In this document: one piece after another, positions 40,893 to 51,898 of the stretch
Position numbering within the stretch: position 1 is the stretch's first letter
How the letters are laid out: every line of letters starts with the position of its first letter
From: Chrysogorgia sp. JL179-B06
Lineage: Eukaryota > Cnidaria > Anthozoa > Scleralcyonacea > Chrysogorgiidae
Direction: 5' to 3'
Assembly: GCA_035772405.1 (NCBI GenBank)
Contig: JAYKKM010000057.1
Coordinates: forward strand, 1 to 64,000
Length of the DNA: 64,000 bases
Made by a program: the position numbers and the translations under genes
Notes under the pieces: model-generated
What the model was told of the DNA's origin: nothing
The model's input: only the letters and a program-made list of their open reading frames with translations
Database searches by the model: none

Positions 40893-41547
40893 GGGGTCAG
40901 TTGCACTTTAAGAGTAGAGTATAAGAAAACAAACTCCTGGTTTAGACTGACATTTTGGTATTGTGCTTGCGCGCGTGCCCCTGTTGCTTCACTATACGCC
41001 GCCTTCGAAGAAAATGGATCTCTTTTCCTGAACCAGAAGAACAAGCTCACTTACCATATATAACAATAACTTAACTTATTAGTACAGTTTTTTTGCAGAA
41101 AATACAATTAACAGAATGTGTACTGCAGTCTCTCAAAGAGCTTGACGAGTTGAGTACGTGTATTAAAATAAAACGCGAAGAAACAAGATCTCACAAAATT
41201 TACGAATGTGTTCTACATGTTATTTTAATTCCCTGCATTTCTTGCAGATAAGGTCAGATCCGTTGATTCTGTAACTTCACTTTCGAGCAGCTTGCAAGTC
41301 GAGGCTGTTGTGACTTTTCGCTGAAGATATTGAAGTAACCACTGTGTAATAAAACCTCACCACAAACTCGGCAATATTTATTATCTACAAATCTTTTTTT
41401 GTTTATTTAGTTGAAATTGATATACTTTTCTCTAAATACTATCACTCAAATGTTTCATTAATCACGGATCAGACATGTGTTAGCAAAAATTTTATTGGCT
41501 AATGACTGATAGACAAGTCTTTTGGAATGTCAATCAAAACAGTAAAA
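40893..41547. other. Gap with an unassigned minus-strand frame
   Basis: A minus-strand frame at 40,853-41,050 (SSKAAYSEATGARAQAQYQ) is short and not recognised. The rest is AT-rich with no feature. Confidence 0.4.
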
Positions 41548-41664
41548 CACGGCGAACTGTTCTGGAGGTTCCCAGTTTTGCCCCGCCCACTTTTACCGCC
41601 TCGCATCCTCGCATGCCCCCGTTATCCCCCAACGAGCGAAGAAGAACCACTGGCATCCAGGGTA
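41548..41664 (-). repeat. Foldback MITE-like unit, copy 2 (inverted)
   Basis: Inverted relative to 38,303-38,423: CACGGCGAACTGTTC, CCGCCTCGCATCC, TATCCCCCAACGAGCGAAGA and the terminal TGGCATCCAGGG all match its complement. A short part near the GGAGGTTCCCAG junction is deleted. Confidence 0.8.
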
Positions 41665-41738
41665 TTAAAACATTCGCGGCCGATGTTTATGGCGAGCTGT
41701 TGTAACTGCCCATAAACATCGACCGCGAATGTTTTAAT
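41664..41738. repeat. 28-bp-stem hairpin directly after the MITE copy
   Basis: ATTAAAACATTCGCGGCCGA with TGTTTATGG pairs with CCATAAACA and TCGACCGCGAATGTTTTAAT, leaving a ~16-nt loop. It begins at the exact edge of the MITE copy, so it may be a second foldback element inserted there. Confidence 0.88.
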
Positions 41739-42346
41739 TCATTTTACAAAAATGAATAGAATAGGTAATACATGCTTTGTTTGGAAGTTGTAGAAACGGT
41801 ACAAACCAATTATTTTAACTCCGAAAAAGCTCAATTTGAGCAAGTTAACTTTGATAAAACATTGATGTTTTATTAATCAACGTTTTATCCTGGGTTAAAG
41901 ATGCTGATTAAATATAATATAGATATTATACAATATAATATAGATACATACATACATTATCAATGATACCATGAGCTTGAGTTTGAAATTTTAGTATTCC
42001 CCTGAGAATCCAGTATCCAACTTTTGGATACTAGTTACCCTAACTTTCAGTATCCCACCTACTTGATCAGTCAGTGACTCACTCACTGTGTCACTCTCCA
42101 TCGTACCCAATCACCACATCTAGTAAGGCTAATCGCAATTTAATTTATTGATGTTTATAATAAAATAAAAATACCAATTACTTACAACCTTGCACGTCAT
42201 GACTGGGAAACATTTACAATGTTATTAGTATTTGCACTAAGTAATCAGTCTTATAACATTAACAGTTTATAATAAAGACTAAGTTAATAACACTAAGTAA
42301 CGAGTTAGACTCTTTATTCTAAGTCTTATATAAGAGTCTTAAAAGA
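41739..42346. other. Gap, AT-rich, no gene
   Basis: A small palindromic segment, TAAAACATTGATGTTTTA, lies near 41,856. The word AGTATCC with TTTTGGATACT occurs near 42,010. No gene seen. Confidence 0.5.
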
Positions 42347-42789
42347 TTAAAATCCATCAAACTCAAAGTCACGGACACCAACTACAACTCTGTTTACATG
42401 ACTATCACCACTTTCCACAGACACTTCTCTGTGAGTGTGACTGTCACTGTGGCTATAACTCACACTGGGTGAGTCGGTATCACAATGACTATCACTGGAT
42501 GAATCGGTATCGCTAGGACTATCACTGGATGAGTCGGTATCACTATGACTATCACTGGATGATTCTTCAAGCTCAGCACCTGCTGGATGACGTTTTGACT
42601 GGTTTGTGCACTTTACGTTTTGCCCATTTATTTTGGTTTGGACGGGCGACCTCTGATGGAACTGCTATTCCAAGCGTGTATTGCTGGATCTGGTTCAAAA
42701 GAGCAAATATATGCGGACTCCAGTGATATCCTTATAAGATCGGTCACAGCTTCATCTGAAAGATTGTTTTTCCAGTCCGACATTGCCAT
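42347..42789 (-). CDS. Acidic Ser/Asp-repeat protein with one frame change
   Basis: ATG 42,789 opens MAMSDWKNNLSDEAVTDLIR and SLESAYICSFEPDP. After a shift or short intron near 42,632 it continues QNVKCTNQSKRHPAGAELEE, then a low-complexity run of three near-repeats of SSSDSHSDTD-type units (about 27 bp each, 42,440-42,565) and ends VGVRDFEFDGF. It lies 17 bp downstream of the Myb/SANT gene on the same strand, so the two may be a two-protein unit from one DNA transposon. No domain recognised. Confidence 0.45.
42440..42565 (-). repeat. 27-bp coding minisatellite
   Basis: Repeated (G/A)ACTATCACTGGATGA and TCGGTATC units on the + strand encode Ser-Ser-Asp-Ser runs on the minus strand. Confidence 0.8.
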
Positions 42790-42805
42790 ATAGTGGTTGT
42801 GTATA

Positions 42806-43555
42806 TCAGCAATTTATTTCATAACATTTAATCCTTTTTTTAATTAAATTAGCAAGCAATTGTGTTTGGTGCTGCTGTTGCTGCATAAAAGCCATCATTT
42901 GTTGTTGTAACATTGCAAATTGCTGCTGCTCTTGTTGCTGCATCTGGTATTGCAAATACTGCTCAGACAGCTTCATTTGCACAGAGAATTGCTGTTGGGT
43001 GGTATGAACCAGCTGTGCGAATTCCATCTTCTGGGCTTCTCTCTCTTTCTTCTTTTCTTTTCCTCTGTCTAGTTCAATCCTTTCGCTCAACCAGTTAAAC
43101 ATATCTCCCAATCTTATTTTTTTTCGCTTGTTCTCCATCCTTATCACTTGCTGTTCTCTTTCTTGTCTCACCAAATTTCTCCATTGCCCTTTCTCTCATT
43201 TTCATTGCTTGTGCTTTCTCCTTTTCAATCTTCTGTTTCTTCATTGCATCTTCATTTTCCATCATGTCAGTCTCTTCACTTATTTCTATTAACTCCTGCA
43301 GTAAGCTTTCCCTCTCTGTCAATTCTTCACCTGTTGACCTCTTTTCTTTGGCCATCTTTGGCTTATATTTCTTGGACACCATGCCAAAGTGGTCCCTGGC
43401 AGAATGTGCAGTTATCTCAAAACCCCAAGAATTTAAATTGTCTGCCACCTTTTGCCAACCTGCCCCTCGATCCCTTGACCTTTGTTTCTGTTTTAAAACA
43501 CCCTCCACAGCCACTTCTTTTAACAAATCAATGTCCTCTCGTCAGACCACACCAT
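42806..43555 (-). CDS. Myb/SANT-like DNA-binding protein with Gln-rich tail
   Basis: The upstream frame (43,526-43,095) has EVAVEGVLKQKQRSRDRGAG, then WQKVADNLNSWGFEITAHSA and RDHFGMVSKKYKPKMAKEKR, the helix-turn-helix of Myb/SANT-like proteins associated with Harbinger-type transposons. Glu/Lys-rich helices follow with REKAMEKFGETRKR-like spacing. A shift near 43,130 leads to a second frame (43,174-42,806), IRLGDMFNWLSERIELDRGK, ending in a long Gln-rich coiled coil (QYQMQQQEQQQFAMLQQQMM). A possible start ATG at 43,555 (MVWSDE) needs another one-base shift near 43,530. It would bind DNA in the nucleus. It is either transposon-encoded or derived from one. Confidence 0.65.
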
Positions 43556-43561
43556 AACTAA

Positions 43562-46080
43562 TCTGAATTAAAACACATAATATAACAAGATTATTTAGTA
43601 CAGGTATATTTATCATAATTTATCTTTTACTTCCTGTTCTTGTATTAAAGTCAACTTATTAAATAGTTGCACTGAATGTTTGTATCAGTCGTTAATTTAA
43701 TATAGCTGAGCATATTTGATGTAGTACAGTATTGCCTCATCTGCTAAAAATTTGAATTGAAGTCGACACAAAAGTAAAACGAAAATATAATTAAGTTTGT
43801 TATCATTTTGGCGTTACCTTTTCTTTGATTTGTCTCCGTTAGTCTCCATGTAGCGTTAATTTAAAGCGAAACCTATATAAAAAAGAAATCGATAAATAAA
43901 TAAATAAATATATGTGCATGAGAGTGACCTAAACGACCGTGAAAAATATATATATTACGAAGATTGCGAGACGTGGAGTCTATCTATATATCAGAGCCGC
44001 GAGGCAAATATTTATAATTTTTGCAGGAAAAACACTATTAAAAGTATGACTTAAAATTATAACTAAATATTACAATAGCATAAACAGAGCAACTTAATTC
44101 AAGAAATATAACCAGGAATGGATGGATACAAGAGACTTTGGGGGACAATTTTGTATTTTGTTATGACTCATGACAACGCAGGGGAAACCCTTCAAGTTTT
44201 AATATTTACAAGCAATTAGTATTGGCGTACAAAAACCCCAGTTACACTTTCTACACACACCAAGTATCATAAATAAAACAAAGCTGTACAGAACTATTAT
44301 TTCTAATACATTTCTTGCTTGTACTTACCTTTTTACTTTGAAAAACAAACAAAAATAGCTGGCGTCTTAGACAAGATGTCAAATCTCACAACTCGCGTTC
44401 TAAAATTCCCGACGACGACGTCCTCAACAAAACAGGAAGTAAAAATAACATGGATTCACAATAATAACATGGATTCATCATCTTGACGTCTGCATCCTCT
44501 TTGCTAAATCTGTCTACTATAGCGATGAACATACAGTCCTGATCAAATTTCGCTTTAAATATTATTAATAATATAAGTTTTGTGGAATTAACACAGCAGT
44601 TTTAATATTTTTATTTTCACCTTTACTATCCATAAAGATCGAGTCTACATACTGAAAAAGGATATTCTGGCCACTGTTACATCACAGGGGATCCTGGAAG
44701 AAGTATACGCTTTTCTGACATCTCAGCTTGATAGATACAACAATCTCAAGAAGTTCTTGGTATGGTGCATCACAACATTTGGCCAGGACACGGAATGGCC
44801 ATTGTCAGTTTGAGTTTATTCAGGCTATTTCATAAAACTCTCCAATCTGTGTAATTTTTCGTTTTAACAATGATCTGTAACAAATTGGTGGAAGGATATC
44901 TCCTGATTTTCAAGTACTTCAAAACCATTGTCCATTTTTCTTCGTGCTGTTGTGGGAGATCATTTACCTCAAGATGTTGTACCCCTTCTGAGAACGCTTC
45001 TGAAAATCGCAGTTGTGCCATTTGAAAGTCATCAATTTGTTCATGATAGCCAGAAGATCAACGTAGTTCAGATTTGGTTTATTTTCCACAACACCCCTAA
45101 TTAATTTGTAGGTGAGGACAGTCCGAGTTGACCAATGCAGCGATTTAAATACGAAACGGTATTGTCGACACCCAACCCTTCCAGGAATATTTCTTTTGCA
45201 ATGCAGACAAGGTAATGTTTCTAAAGAGGTTTAAATTATGATATTTCCTGCTGTGAACGTCTGTACAGTTTATGTGCTCATGCATAATTAGTTCAGCATG
45301 CATTGAAAACACACTTTCTTTTTTATTACGCAATTACCTACCTATGGTTTCCTGTAAATCGCCAAATATTCCATTTTCAGTTTTCCGATTTGTCAGAGGT
45401 AAAATAGAATATTTTGTATCATGTAAACATGTACATTGCAGATAGTGATGGACTGATATTGGGATCTGAGTATAAGATACAGGCGCTATATATATAATAT
45501 ATATATGTTGAGAAATATAATTTCTTCAATCTTTAATTATCATTTGTACGTTCTGAAAACAGAATATCTGCATATATCGTTCATAAAATTGTTAATATCA
45601 TATCGATCAATACTAGTATCGGTGCATCATTTACTTCAGATCCCCATCCATGGTATTAACAGGAAAAGTATAGTTTAATATATACATGTATGTATATACG
45701 ATTAACGATCTACAAATTGCGTTATTCCTGCAGTACTTTCAATTGTTGGTGCATCATTGAAGGCAAAGTTTACAGCTTTTTGTTTGTAGCCTTGACGTTT
45801 GCAACCTATACGGCTCGATACCATTAGAAGATATTAACAACAACACTCTTGGAGTCTTAATTATTGCAAAGCGTTTCTTTTTTAAACAAGTCAGACTGTG
45901 GTTTATTAGCTTTGAGTTTTGATTTCGAATCACTCCTTCAACTAAGTTTGACAAGTGATGTCATACTAATTGGAGGAAGAAGTTACAATCAGAAGACATG
46001 CCTTGCCATGGGACATGAACGAGCTTGATTCGCATATACTCTTGATATACGATGGATCTATTTTTCTGAAACGATATATA
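43562..46080. other. Long intergenic gap with simple repeats
   Basis: Contains (AAAT)n near 43,890-43,911 and TA-rich runs at 45,489-45,508. A 56-codon frame at about 44,651-44,814 (LKKDILATVTSQGILEEVYA) looks protein-like but is unassigned. Several minus-strand frames of 60-70 codons have no recognisable domain. Confidence 0.45.
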
Positions 46081-46099
46081 ATTTTCATGGCGTGGACAT

Positions 46100-46800
46100 A
46101 GAATACAATCACTCAAGAGGAACTATTATCCACAGTGAACAATTTGAATACTGCAATCAAGTTTACCATTGAAATGCCAAACGATAACCAAATACCATTT
46201 GTAGATACATTGGTTTTATTTGACTGTGAGACGAAAGCATTCTCCATAACACTCTGTTACATCCATCCACAGTCAATGCATAACTCCTTGGGATAGCCAT
46301 GGCTCAATTTCACCTAAACTTGTAATTTTGATTGGAGAAACGAGATCCAAGTCTCTGCATAATTACGTCCATGTTCATTCGAAATGGATATCCTATGAAG
46401 TTTATGAAAGCAGTCATCAAACGTACGTTACGTACCACACAGCATAAAGAAGAACATCGGAGATATCTGCCTGAAGTTACCATTTGTTAATGAAGAACTG
46501 AAGCCATGTACTTTAGCAGTCATAGTACACTTTATGAATGGACAACAGTTGTCAAGAGTTTTTGCACCACCAGATTGCAGAACATGCACACTAGCATTAA
46601 AAGAAAACCACTGTTTTACCAAGTGTCTTCCATATACATGTATGTTCCTGATGTCATAGAGTCTATATTGGAGGAACCGGACGAACAATTGTTTCACGGA
46701 TTAAAGAACACCTTCGGATGTAAAAACAAACAGCATACAGTCACCTTAAAATCATACATTAATCCACTAGATTCCCCCATTACTTGGTAAAAACTCCACT
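46100..46800 (+). pseudogene. Penelope-like element remnant (RT tail and GIY-YIG linker)
   Basis: Broken frames read LNTAIKFTIEMPNDNQIPFV with DTLVLFD, then a Thr/His-rich stretch, NGYPMKFMKAVIKRTL (~46,385), LKLPFVNEELK (~46,475), VHFMNGQQLSRVFAPP (~46,530) and ALKENHCFTKCLPY (~46,595). This order matches the C-terminal half of Penelope-like retroelements, where a Cys-containing linker leads into a GIY-YIG endonuclease. Stops and frame changes are frequent and the catalytic parts are absent. No termini could be set. Confidence 0.55.
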
Positions 46801-46992
46801 TAAACATTAAACTTCTTAACCAACAGAGAATAATCAAAGCACTGTAAATTATAGAAAACATACAAATAACATCATGAATGGTTGTATTGGTAGATCCCAG
46901 TTGGAGCAGTAACTTTTTCAATATATGTATTTGACTATATTAAATCCTCTCTACTAATTATTATTCTTAAAGCCTTTTGTATACAAGAAGTT

Positions 46993-47700
46993 GTGTATCA
47001 CTTCGCTACTTTGGGAAGTGCGCTCGGGAGGCCTTGCTTCACGTTATGGTTAGATGAGATGTCTGCTGATACAATTCGTCGTTCGATGGAACAAGGAATG
47101 TTAACTGGTTCCGTATTTATCGACTTACGCAAAGCAATCGACACCGTGGACCATGGCTTGTTAATTGAAAAATTGTCGCGTTACGGGATTCGGAACTCAG
47201 AACTTTTGTGGTTCAGAGACTACTTTGGTAATCGAAGTCAAGTTCAGTTCGAAAATTATTTCTCCTATCCTTGGCCCCCTCCTGTTTGTGCTTTTCATAA
47301 ATGATCTACCGGATTGTATTGTTCGCTGTAATATCTTGAAGTATGCCAATGATATAGTTCTATTTTTTTCTGCAAAGTGTTTAGAAGTCATTGAGTCAAC
47401 TCCACATTCAGAGCTATGTATAAATGATTGGTTGCAGAACAATCTGTTATTCAAAAGACTGAAGTAGTTCTTTTCGGAACAAGTAGTAATTTAGCAAATG
47501 TGGAAAATTTCAATATCTATTGGTCAGCAGCAAATTAAGTGCATGTTGGAATATAAGTATTTGGGTGTTGTTGTGGATGAGAAGCTCTCATGGAAGTCTC
47601 ATGTAACCTACATCGTCCAAAGCTGGCAAGAGAATTGGGCTACTTAGTAGGCTAAGAAAGGAGTTAACTACATATTCAGCAAGCAAGATTTACAAATCCT
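46993..47700 (+). pseudogene. Non-LTR reverse transcriptase remnant
   Basis: The frames give FIDLRKAIDTVDHGLLIEKL (motif A region), GPLLFVLFINDLPD, then LKYANDIVLFFSAK with the catalytic YADD changed to YAND, and YKYLGVVVDEKLSWKSHV. At least two frame changes and a damaged active site make it inactive. The sequence type is Jockey/CR1-like. Both ends are missing. Confidence 0.75.
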
Positions 47701-47922
47701 TTATATTACCAATATTTAAATAGTTGTACACTGTATTGTGTATTTGCTCCAAGCTCCGAAATCTCATAGACACAAGGGGGTTACAGTCCGTTCTGCGCAT
47801 GTGCGGGGTTTGTTTATCGTGGAGCCTCCACCGGATGTGCTTTATCGTTCCCAGTCTGACCAGCTAAGTAATACGCGTTGTTTTCACCGCAAGCTATCGG
47901 CAGTATCGTCGTATCGAACAAG

Positions 47923-48170
47923 ATGAGCGATTGAAATCCTTCAAGTTCGAATCCGAATGCGTCTAGTACGGGCAATCGAGACAAAAAAGCAAGTAGGAAA
48001 GAATACTATACCAGAAGGGATGCTTCCAGAGTGTATTTGTTTGAAACGTTTACAAGATGGAGGGAATTTAGGGAAGAAAATAATGTGAAGACCGACGAGG
48101 ATCTTGCCGAAATGCTTCTCGATTTCTACGAAGCTACGAAATCCTCACTGGAATTTAAAAGTCAATTGTG
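47923..48170 (+). CDS. Probable first exon of Kolobok-like gene
   Basis: ATG 47,923 is followed by MSD, an in-frame TGA at codon 4, and then a good open frame: NPSSSNPNASSTGNRDKKAS, RRDASRVYLFETFTRWREFR and NNVKTDEDLAEMLLDFYEAT. It ends at a consensus donor (TG/GTAAGC at 48,171). The REENNVKTDEDLAEMLLDFY-type motif is typical of 5' exons in invertebrate transposon-derived genes. Either the TGA is a real nonsense change or the start lies elsewhere. The join to the next exon is not in phase as written. Confidence 0.5.
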
Positions 48171-48435
48171 GTAAGCATTTTGCTGATACAACAAAACTTT
48201 TGATCTTTAAAAGATCTTCTGTTTTTGTTATACGTTTTGATGTCGGATTTTTCTTCGAAATTTTTAGCCATGTGGAAACTCAGACCGAGGAGACAATAGA
48301 TTTGTCAAGCAAGTCGGAAATCCTTAAAACTAGTCGTTATTTTCCTTCACCAAGTGAGCTACCTAATTTTAATATTTTGTATTAGTATCCACTGATATGT
48401 TTACATTTATTTATAACGTGACTTTTTTTCTATAG

Positions 48436-48532
48436 TTATGACCTCTACCCCAGGACCGTCGGCTTCAAGCTGTAAACGTCGAAGATTGTTGTGTGATAGC
48501 TCACCTTTATCTATGAAGTCTTTTAGTTCAAG
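48436..48532 (+). CDS. Exon 2 of Kolobok-like gene
   Basis: Acceptor TTTTTTTCTATAG precedes it and donor AAG/GTTTGT follows. The frame MTSTPGPSASSCKRRRLLCD, SSPLSMKSFSS joins the next exon in phase. It has a basic KRRR cluster that could be a nuclear localisation signal. Confidence 0.5.
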
Positions 48533-48613
48533 GTTTGTTTAATTCAACAACACGGATTTCATGATTATGCCAATGTATTTTAAGCATTGTTCTTATCTAT
48601 CGTTTAATTTTAG

Positions 48614-48755
48614 ATCTTCAAATCCTCTTCAATTCGAAGAAACTTTCACGGGCAGCGAAGGAGACCTACTTGCAGAAAGTGACGATAGTAATGAGGAGAA
48701 CGACGAGACAATGTCTGCAAACGCTCTCTCTCACATCAATGAGAGTATCGAATAA
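48614..48755 (+). CDS. Exon 3 of Kolobok-like gene, acidic
   Basis: Acceptor TTTAATTTTAG precedes it. The frame SSNPLQFEETFTGSEGDLLA, ESDDSNEENDETMSANALSH, INESIE ends TAA at 48,753-48,755. The missing donor implies either a short separate product of exons 2 and 3 or a lost splice site before exon 4. Confidence 0.45.
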
Positions 48756-49446
48756 GAAAATGATATTTTGTATATTTTGTTGTATTCTTTATTATTGTAT
48801 TGTTTGAAAATTGGCGGACAAAGACAATGAAAAAAAGACAAAGCATAACCAATTGACATACAGTACATATAAAAAAATTTATAAACAAATTAGCAACCAG
48901 TTTGGAAAAGTTGTGTGTGTAAATTGTGACTAAAGCCATGTTTATTGTTTACATACGAGGCTTTGGCCTAGGCATACGTTTTGATAGTGTAAACATGTAT
49001 TGGCCAGACATGTACCAAAATATTTTTACGTGCTTTGTAGACATCCAAAAGCTGTTAAATCACAACAAAACTCATGGCAAATGTAATGACCGGTGTAAAC
49101 ATGTCAAATGTACCTGGTTTATTTGAATGTGTATTTCAATGAATCAGTCCCTCGTTATGTGGGCGTTGGGGTTCTTTTATGGGACTGTATTATAGATGAA
49201 GTGCTTTATTGTGTCTTCTGATAATGATTTGCTTCAGATTAAACATGTCATCTATTGTATGTTGAATCCATCATAATCTGATTGTCAATTGTTAACACAA
49301 ATTGAAAGTTTTAGAGCTCAGATACTCTTGTTCTAAGCACACATGTATCATAAAAAATTCCAGATAACACTCAGTTTGACTATATAATTTAAGTTCAATA
49401 CCTGAGTAACCACCCTACAAGTAATATATGGTTAAATTAATTTTAG

Positions 49447-50235
49447 GTCTCTTCTGGAAAAAAACTCTAGAGGAGGATATATTTAATACTGTTATTGATG
49501 GTAATGGTGGAGAAGAGCCTGAGGATGATGAAGGGGGAACTGCCAGTGTTACAGCAACTGGATATACATCTACTATGGAAGAAGTGACACCAGAAGAAGC
49601 TATTAAAATGGAAAAGTCCATTGTCTTTACAGATACTCTCGTGTCATTGCTGACAGCTTTACATGGCAGTGTTTGTAAACGACTTGATTGCGATCTTCTT
49701 TTGGAGTACCGGAAGACTTATGTTGGTACATGCCTTGTGGTATCCAGGCGGTCAGCTCAACCATCTTGTGCCAAAATCAGAGCAGGCAATCTCATGCTTG
49801 CATCTGCTTTATTGTTGTCTGGAAATTCTTATACCAAAGTGGGGTTGATGTTCAATTTCTGTAATCTGCAGTATTTTTCATCTACACTGTTTAATCAGTA
49901 TCAGCAGTTGTACATCACCCCTGCAATCAGTGAGTTCTGGGAACAAAATAAGCAAGATCTTTGGAACGAAAGGGCTGGCAAAGATGTAATCTTAAGTGGT
50001 GATGGAAGAAATGACTGGCCTGGTCACTCTTCACAATACTGTACATATAGCCTGGCAGATATGCATGATAATGCAATTCTCCAAATGAACATTGTGGATG
50101 TGAGAGAAGCTGCTGGAAAGAGCAATAACATGGAAATAATTGGTTTTCAAAGAGGAATGGATACGCTGCTCACATCACCAATATTTGTGAAGGAGGTAGT
50201 GACTGATGGGCACCTTGAAATTGCAGCACTGATGA
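49447..50235 (+). CDS. Kolobok-like transposase, main catalytic exon
   Basis: The exon begins after AATTTTAG and ends at donor GATGA/GTAAGT. Its frame is open for 263 codons. An acidic N-terminal part (GNGGEEPEDDEGG) is followed by SAQPSCAKIRAGNLMLASAL, FNFCNLQYFSSTLFNQYQQL, the first catalytic-type Asp in VILSGDGRNDWPGHSSQYCT, IVDVREAAGKSNNMEIIGFQ and a second Asp in VKEVVTDGHLEIAALM. The GDGRxDxPGH...VTDxH pattern is that of Kolobok-superfamily DDE transposases. It could be a living transposon with introns or a domesticated gene; loss of an exon downstream argues against full function. Confidence 0.7.
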
Positions 50236-50399
50236 GTAAGTATCCATAAGTGTCAAATGTCAGTATATATACATGTATACTGGTATATATGAGATTGAGT
50301 TTTGTATAGGGGTGCACTGGATTTAGTATCCGGCCGGATAATAAAAAAATTATACTAATTATTAACAACGTGTATATGTAACTATGATATAGAAAGGGA

Positions 50400-50462
50400 T
50401 CACAAGTACCAGAATGTTAGTACAAGAAGTACAAGAAAAACATAGCCAAGAAAATCAATGCT
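50400..50462 (+). CDS. Exon 5 of Kolobok-like gene (tentative start)
   Basis: The frame TAC AAG AAG... reads YKKYKKNIAKKINA and ends at donor GCT/GTAAGT (50,463). Its acceptor is unclear, and a stop lies just upstream in frame, so the left border is approximate. The motif AKKINA continues directly into the next exon. Confidence 0.4.
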
Positions 50463-50571
50463 GTAAGTCTTTGATTAACAACTTGTTATGCAAAGTCAAA
50501 AGTACCAATAAATGGAAATAAATGAATCCACTCATATATAAATTTGTAATTGTATTACCTTTATTGTTTAG

Positions 50572-50679
50572 GCTGCAAAAACCAAAGCCAATCAAGATCT
50601 GGTATTTTGGGCACCATCTATCCGAAATCATTTCTGGTATTGTTCCAAAAACTGTGGTAATGATGTGAAAGATCTCAAG
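50572..50679 (+). CDS. Exon 6 of Kolobok-like gene, GC donor
   Basis: Acceptor TTTATTGTTTAG. The frame AAKTKANQDLVFWAPSIRNH, FWYCSKNCGNDVKDLK carries the family's W-x2-SIxNHFWYCxxxC motif, which includes a probable zinc-binding Cys pair. The exon joins exon 7 in phase only if the donor is AAG/GCAAGA at 50,680, a non-canonical GC-AG intron. Confidence 0.62.
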
Positions 50680-51092
50680 GCAAGATTGGCTATGAATATT
50701 GATATTACTACATGTTACAGTCAAACTGGATGTTTGTTCATATTCAATATTATAATGCATTTGCATCATTGGACACTTGAGTAAGATGTTGATCAAGTAA
50801 GTTACAGGTCAACAGAGTAACTTTCATAATTGTCTTAAAAATTAGCACTGTCTGTCGACATTTTTTTCACAAGTGTACTAATTTACTGAAAACTTGATAT
50901 AAAACAATTTTAGTTGCTCTGTTCATCTGCAACTTGCTTGATAAACTTCCTGTCAAGATTGCAATATTGATGACAATACAAGAACATCCGGTTTGATTGT
51001 AATTGTGCATTATACAGTACAATGAATATTATAGTAACAAATACACACACATGTATTATGTATAATCTATGTTAACTGTGCTTGTTGAACAG

Positions 51093-51265
51093 GATAAATG
51101 GATGGGCATATTACATCATGTGGTTGATGAACATGAATGGGTTTTAGAGGAAGGTGAGAGGAAAAAGGCATGGTTGAAGAAAGAATCCCCTGCACATAAA
51201 GCATTGACCAAGATTGTTTTGGATACATGGTTCCTCAACACACTTGGATACTACACATACTTCAG
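51093..51265 (+). CDS. Exon 7 of Kolobok-like gene
   Basis: Acceptor TTGTTGAACAG and donor TTCAG/GTACTG. The frame reads DKWMGILHHVVDEHEWVLEE, KKAWLKKESPAHKALTKIVL, DTWFLNTLGYYTYFR. The HHVVDEHEW and SPAHKALTKIVLD motifs are highly characteristic of this family. Confidence 0.7.
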
Positions 51266-51396
51266 GTACTGATGTTGGTTTGCCCAGGTTGAAGCTATGT
51301 TATAACAACCCCCCAATAGTCTAATTATTTGATAAAATTATTGTTGAATTTGACATTTTCTTATATTTATTCATGTGTTTATTTTCTATATATTAG

Positions 51397-51451
51397 ATCA
51401 TAACTATCACCGAGGTAGAGCACCAGCGACCACAGCGGATGGTCAACCAAG
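51397..51451 (+). CDS. Exon of Kolobok-like gene after a missing segment
   Basis: The frame DHNYHRGRAPATTADGQPR ends at donor AAG/GTAACT. It does not join exon 7 in phase. A His-rich stretch that normally lies between these two parts in the family is absent, so a piece of the gene was lost between 51,266 and 51,396. Confidence 0.5.
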
Positions 51452-51542
51452 GTAACTTATTGCATGTCTAATATATTTCATTTTACCTACTGCAGTCATT
51501 TATTTGACATGCAATTATAGAATTGAGTTTAATTGTTACTAG

Positions 51543-51775
51543 GTTTGGACGCAAGTTCAGTAAGAGGACACAACGATGGTGTCCTGTTCGAGTTGTGAAG
51601 CCGAAAATGTATGGTTATATCCCTAAACTTCTCCTGGATGTTTTTAAGAAAAGGGCCAGTGGATAGTATAATTGGTATCCTAAGTGAAGACCCAAGGATG
51701 ATTGCTCCCAACATATCTGCTATTCCTCCCAATTCAGTAAAATCACTTGTTGAAGCACATCAGTCAAGATTTTAA
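51543..51775 (+). CDS. Last exon of Kolobok-like gene
   Basis: Acceptor TTACTAG. The frame FGRKFSKRTQRWCPVRVVKP, KMYGYIPKLLLDVFKKRASG reaches TAG at 51,664-51,666. One base shifted, the coding pattern continues as ILSEDPRMIAPNISAIPPNS to VEAHQSRF and TAA at 51,773-51,775, so the true C-terminus was probably the latter. KMYGYIPxLLxxVF is a conserved end motif of the family. Confidence 0.6.
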
Positions 51776-51812
51776 TAACTATAGCCAAACTCCTTTGCTA
51801 ACTACTTTAAAC

Positions 51813-51898
51813 TTGCTGGCGAAGGTGTGAAAGGCGAGTGTCTGGTGTCTTAAGCTTTTAAAACACTAGACACTCGCCTTTCACACCTTCGCTAGCAG
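51813..51898. repeat. 31-bp-stem hairpin behind the Kolobok-like gene
   Basis: TTGCTGGCGAAGGTGTGAAA with GGCGAGTGTCT pairs with AGACACTCGCC and TTTCACACCTTCGCTAGCAG, with two or three mismatches, around a 24-nt AT-rich loop. It starts 38 bp after the gene's last stop and next to a TTAA, the target of Kolobok elements, so it could be a transposon end or an independent MITE. Confidence 0.85.
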
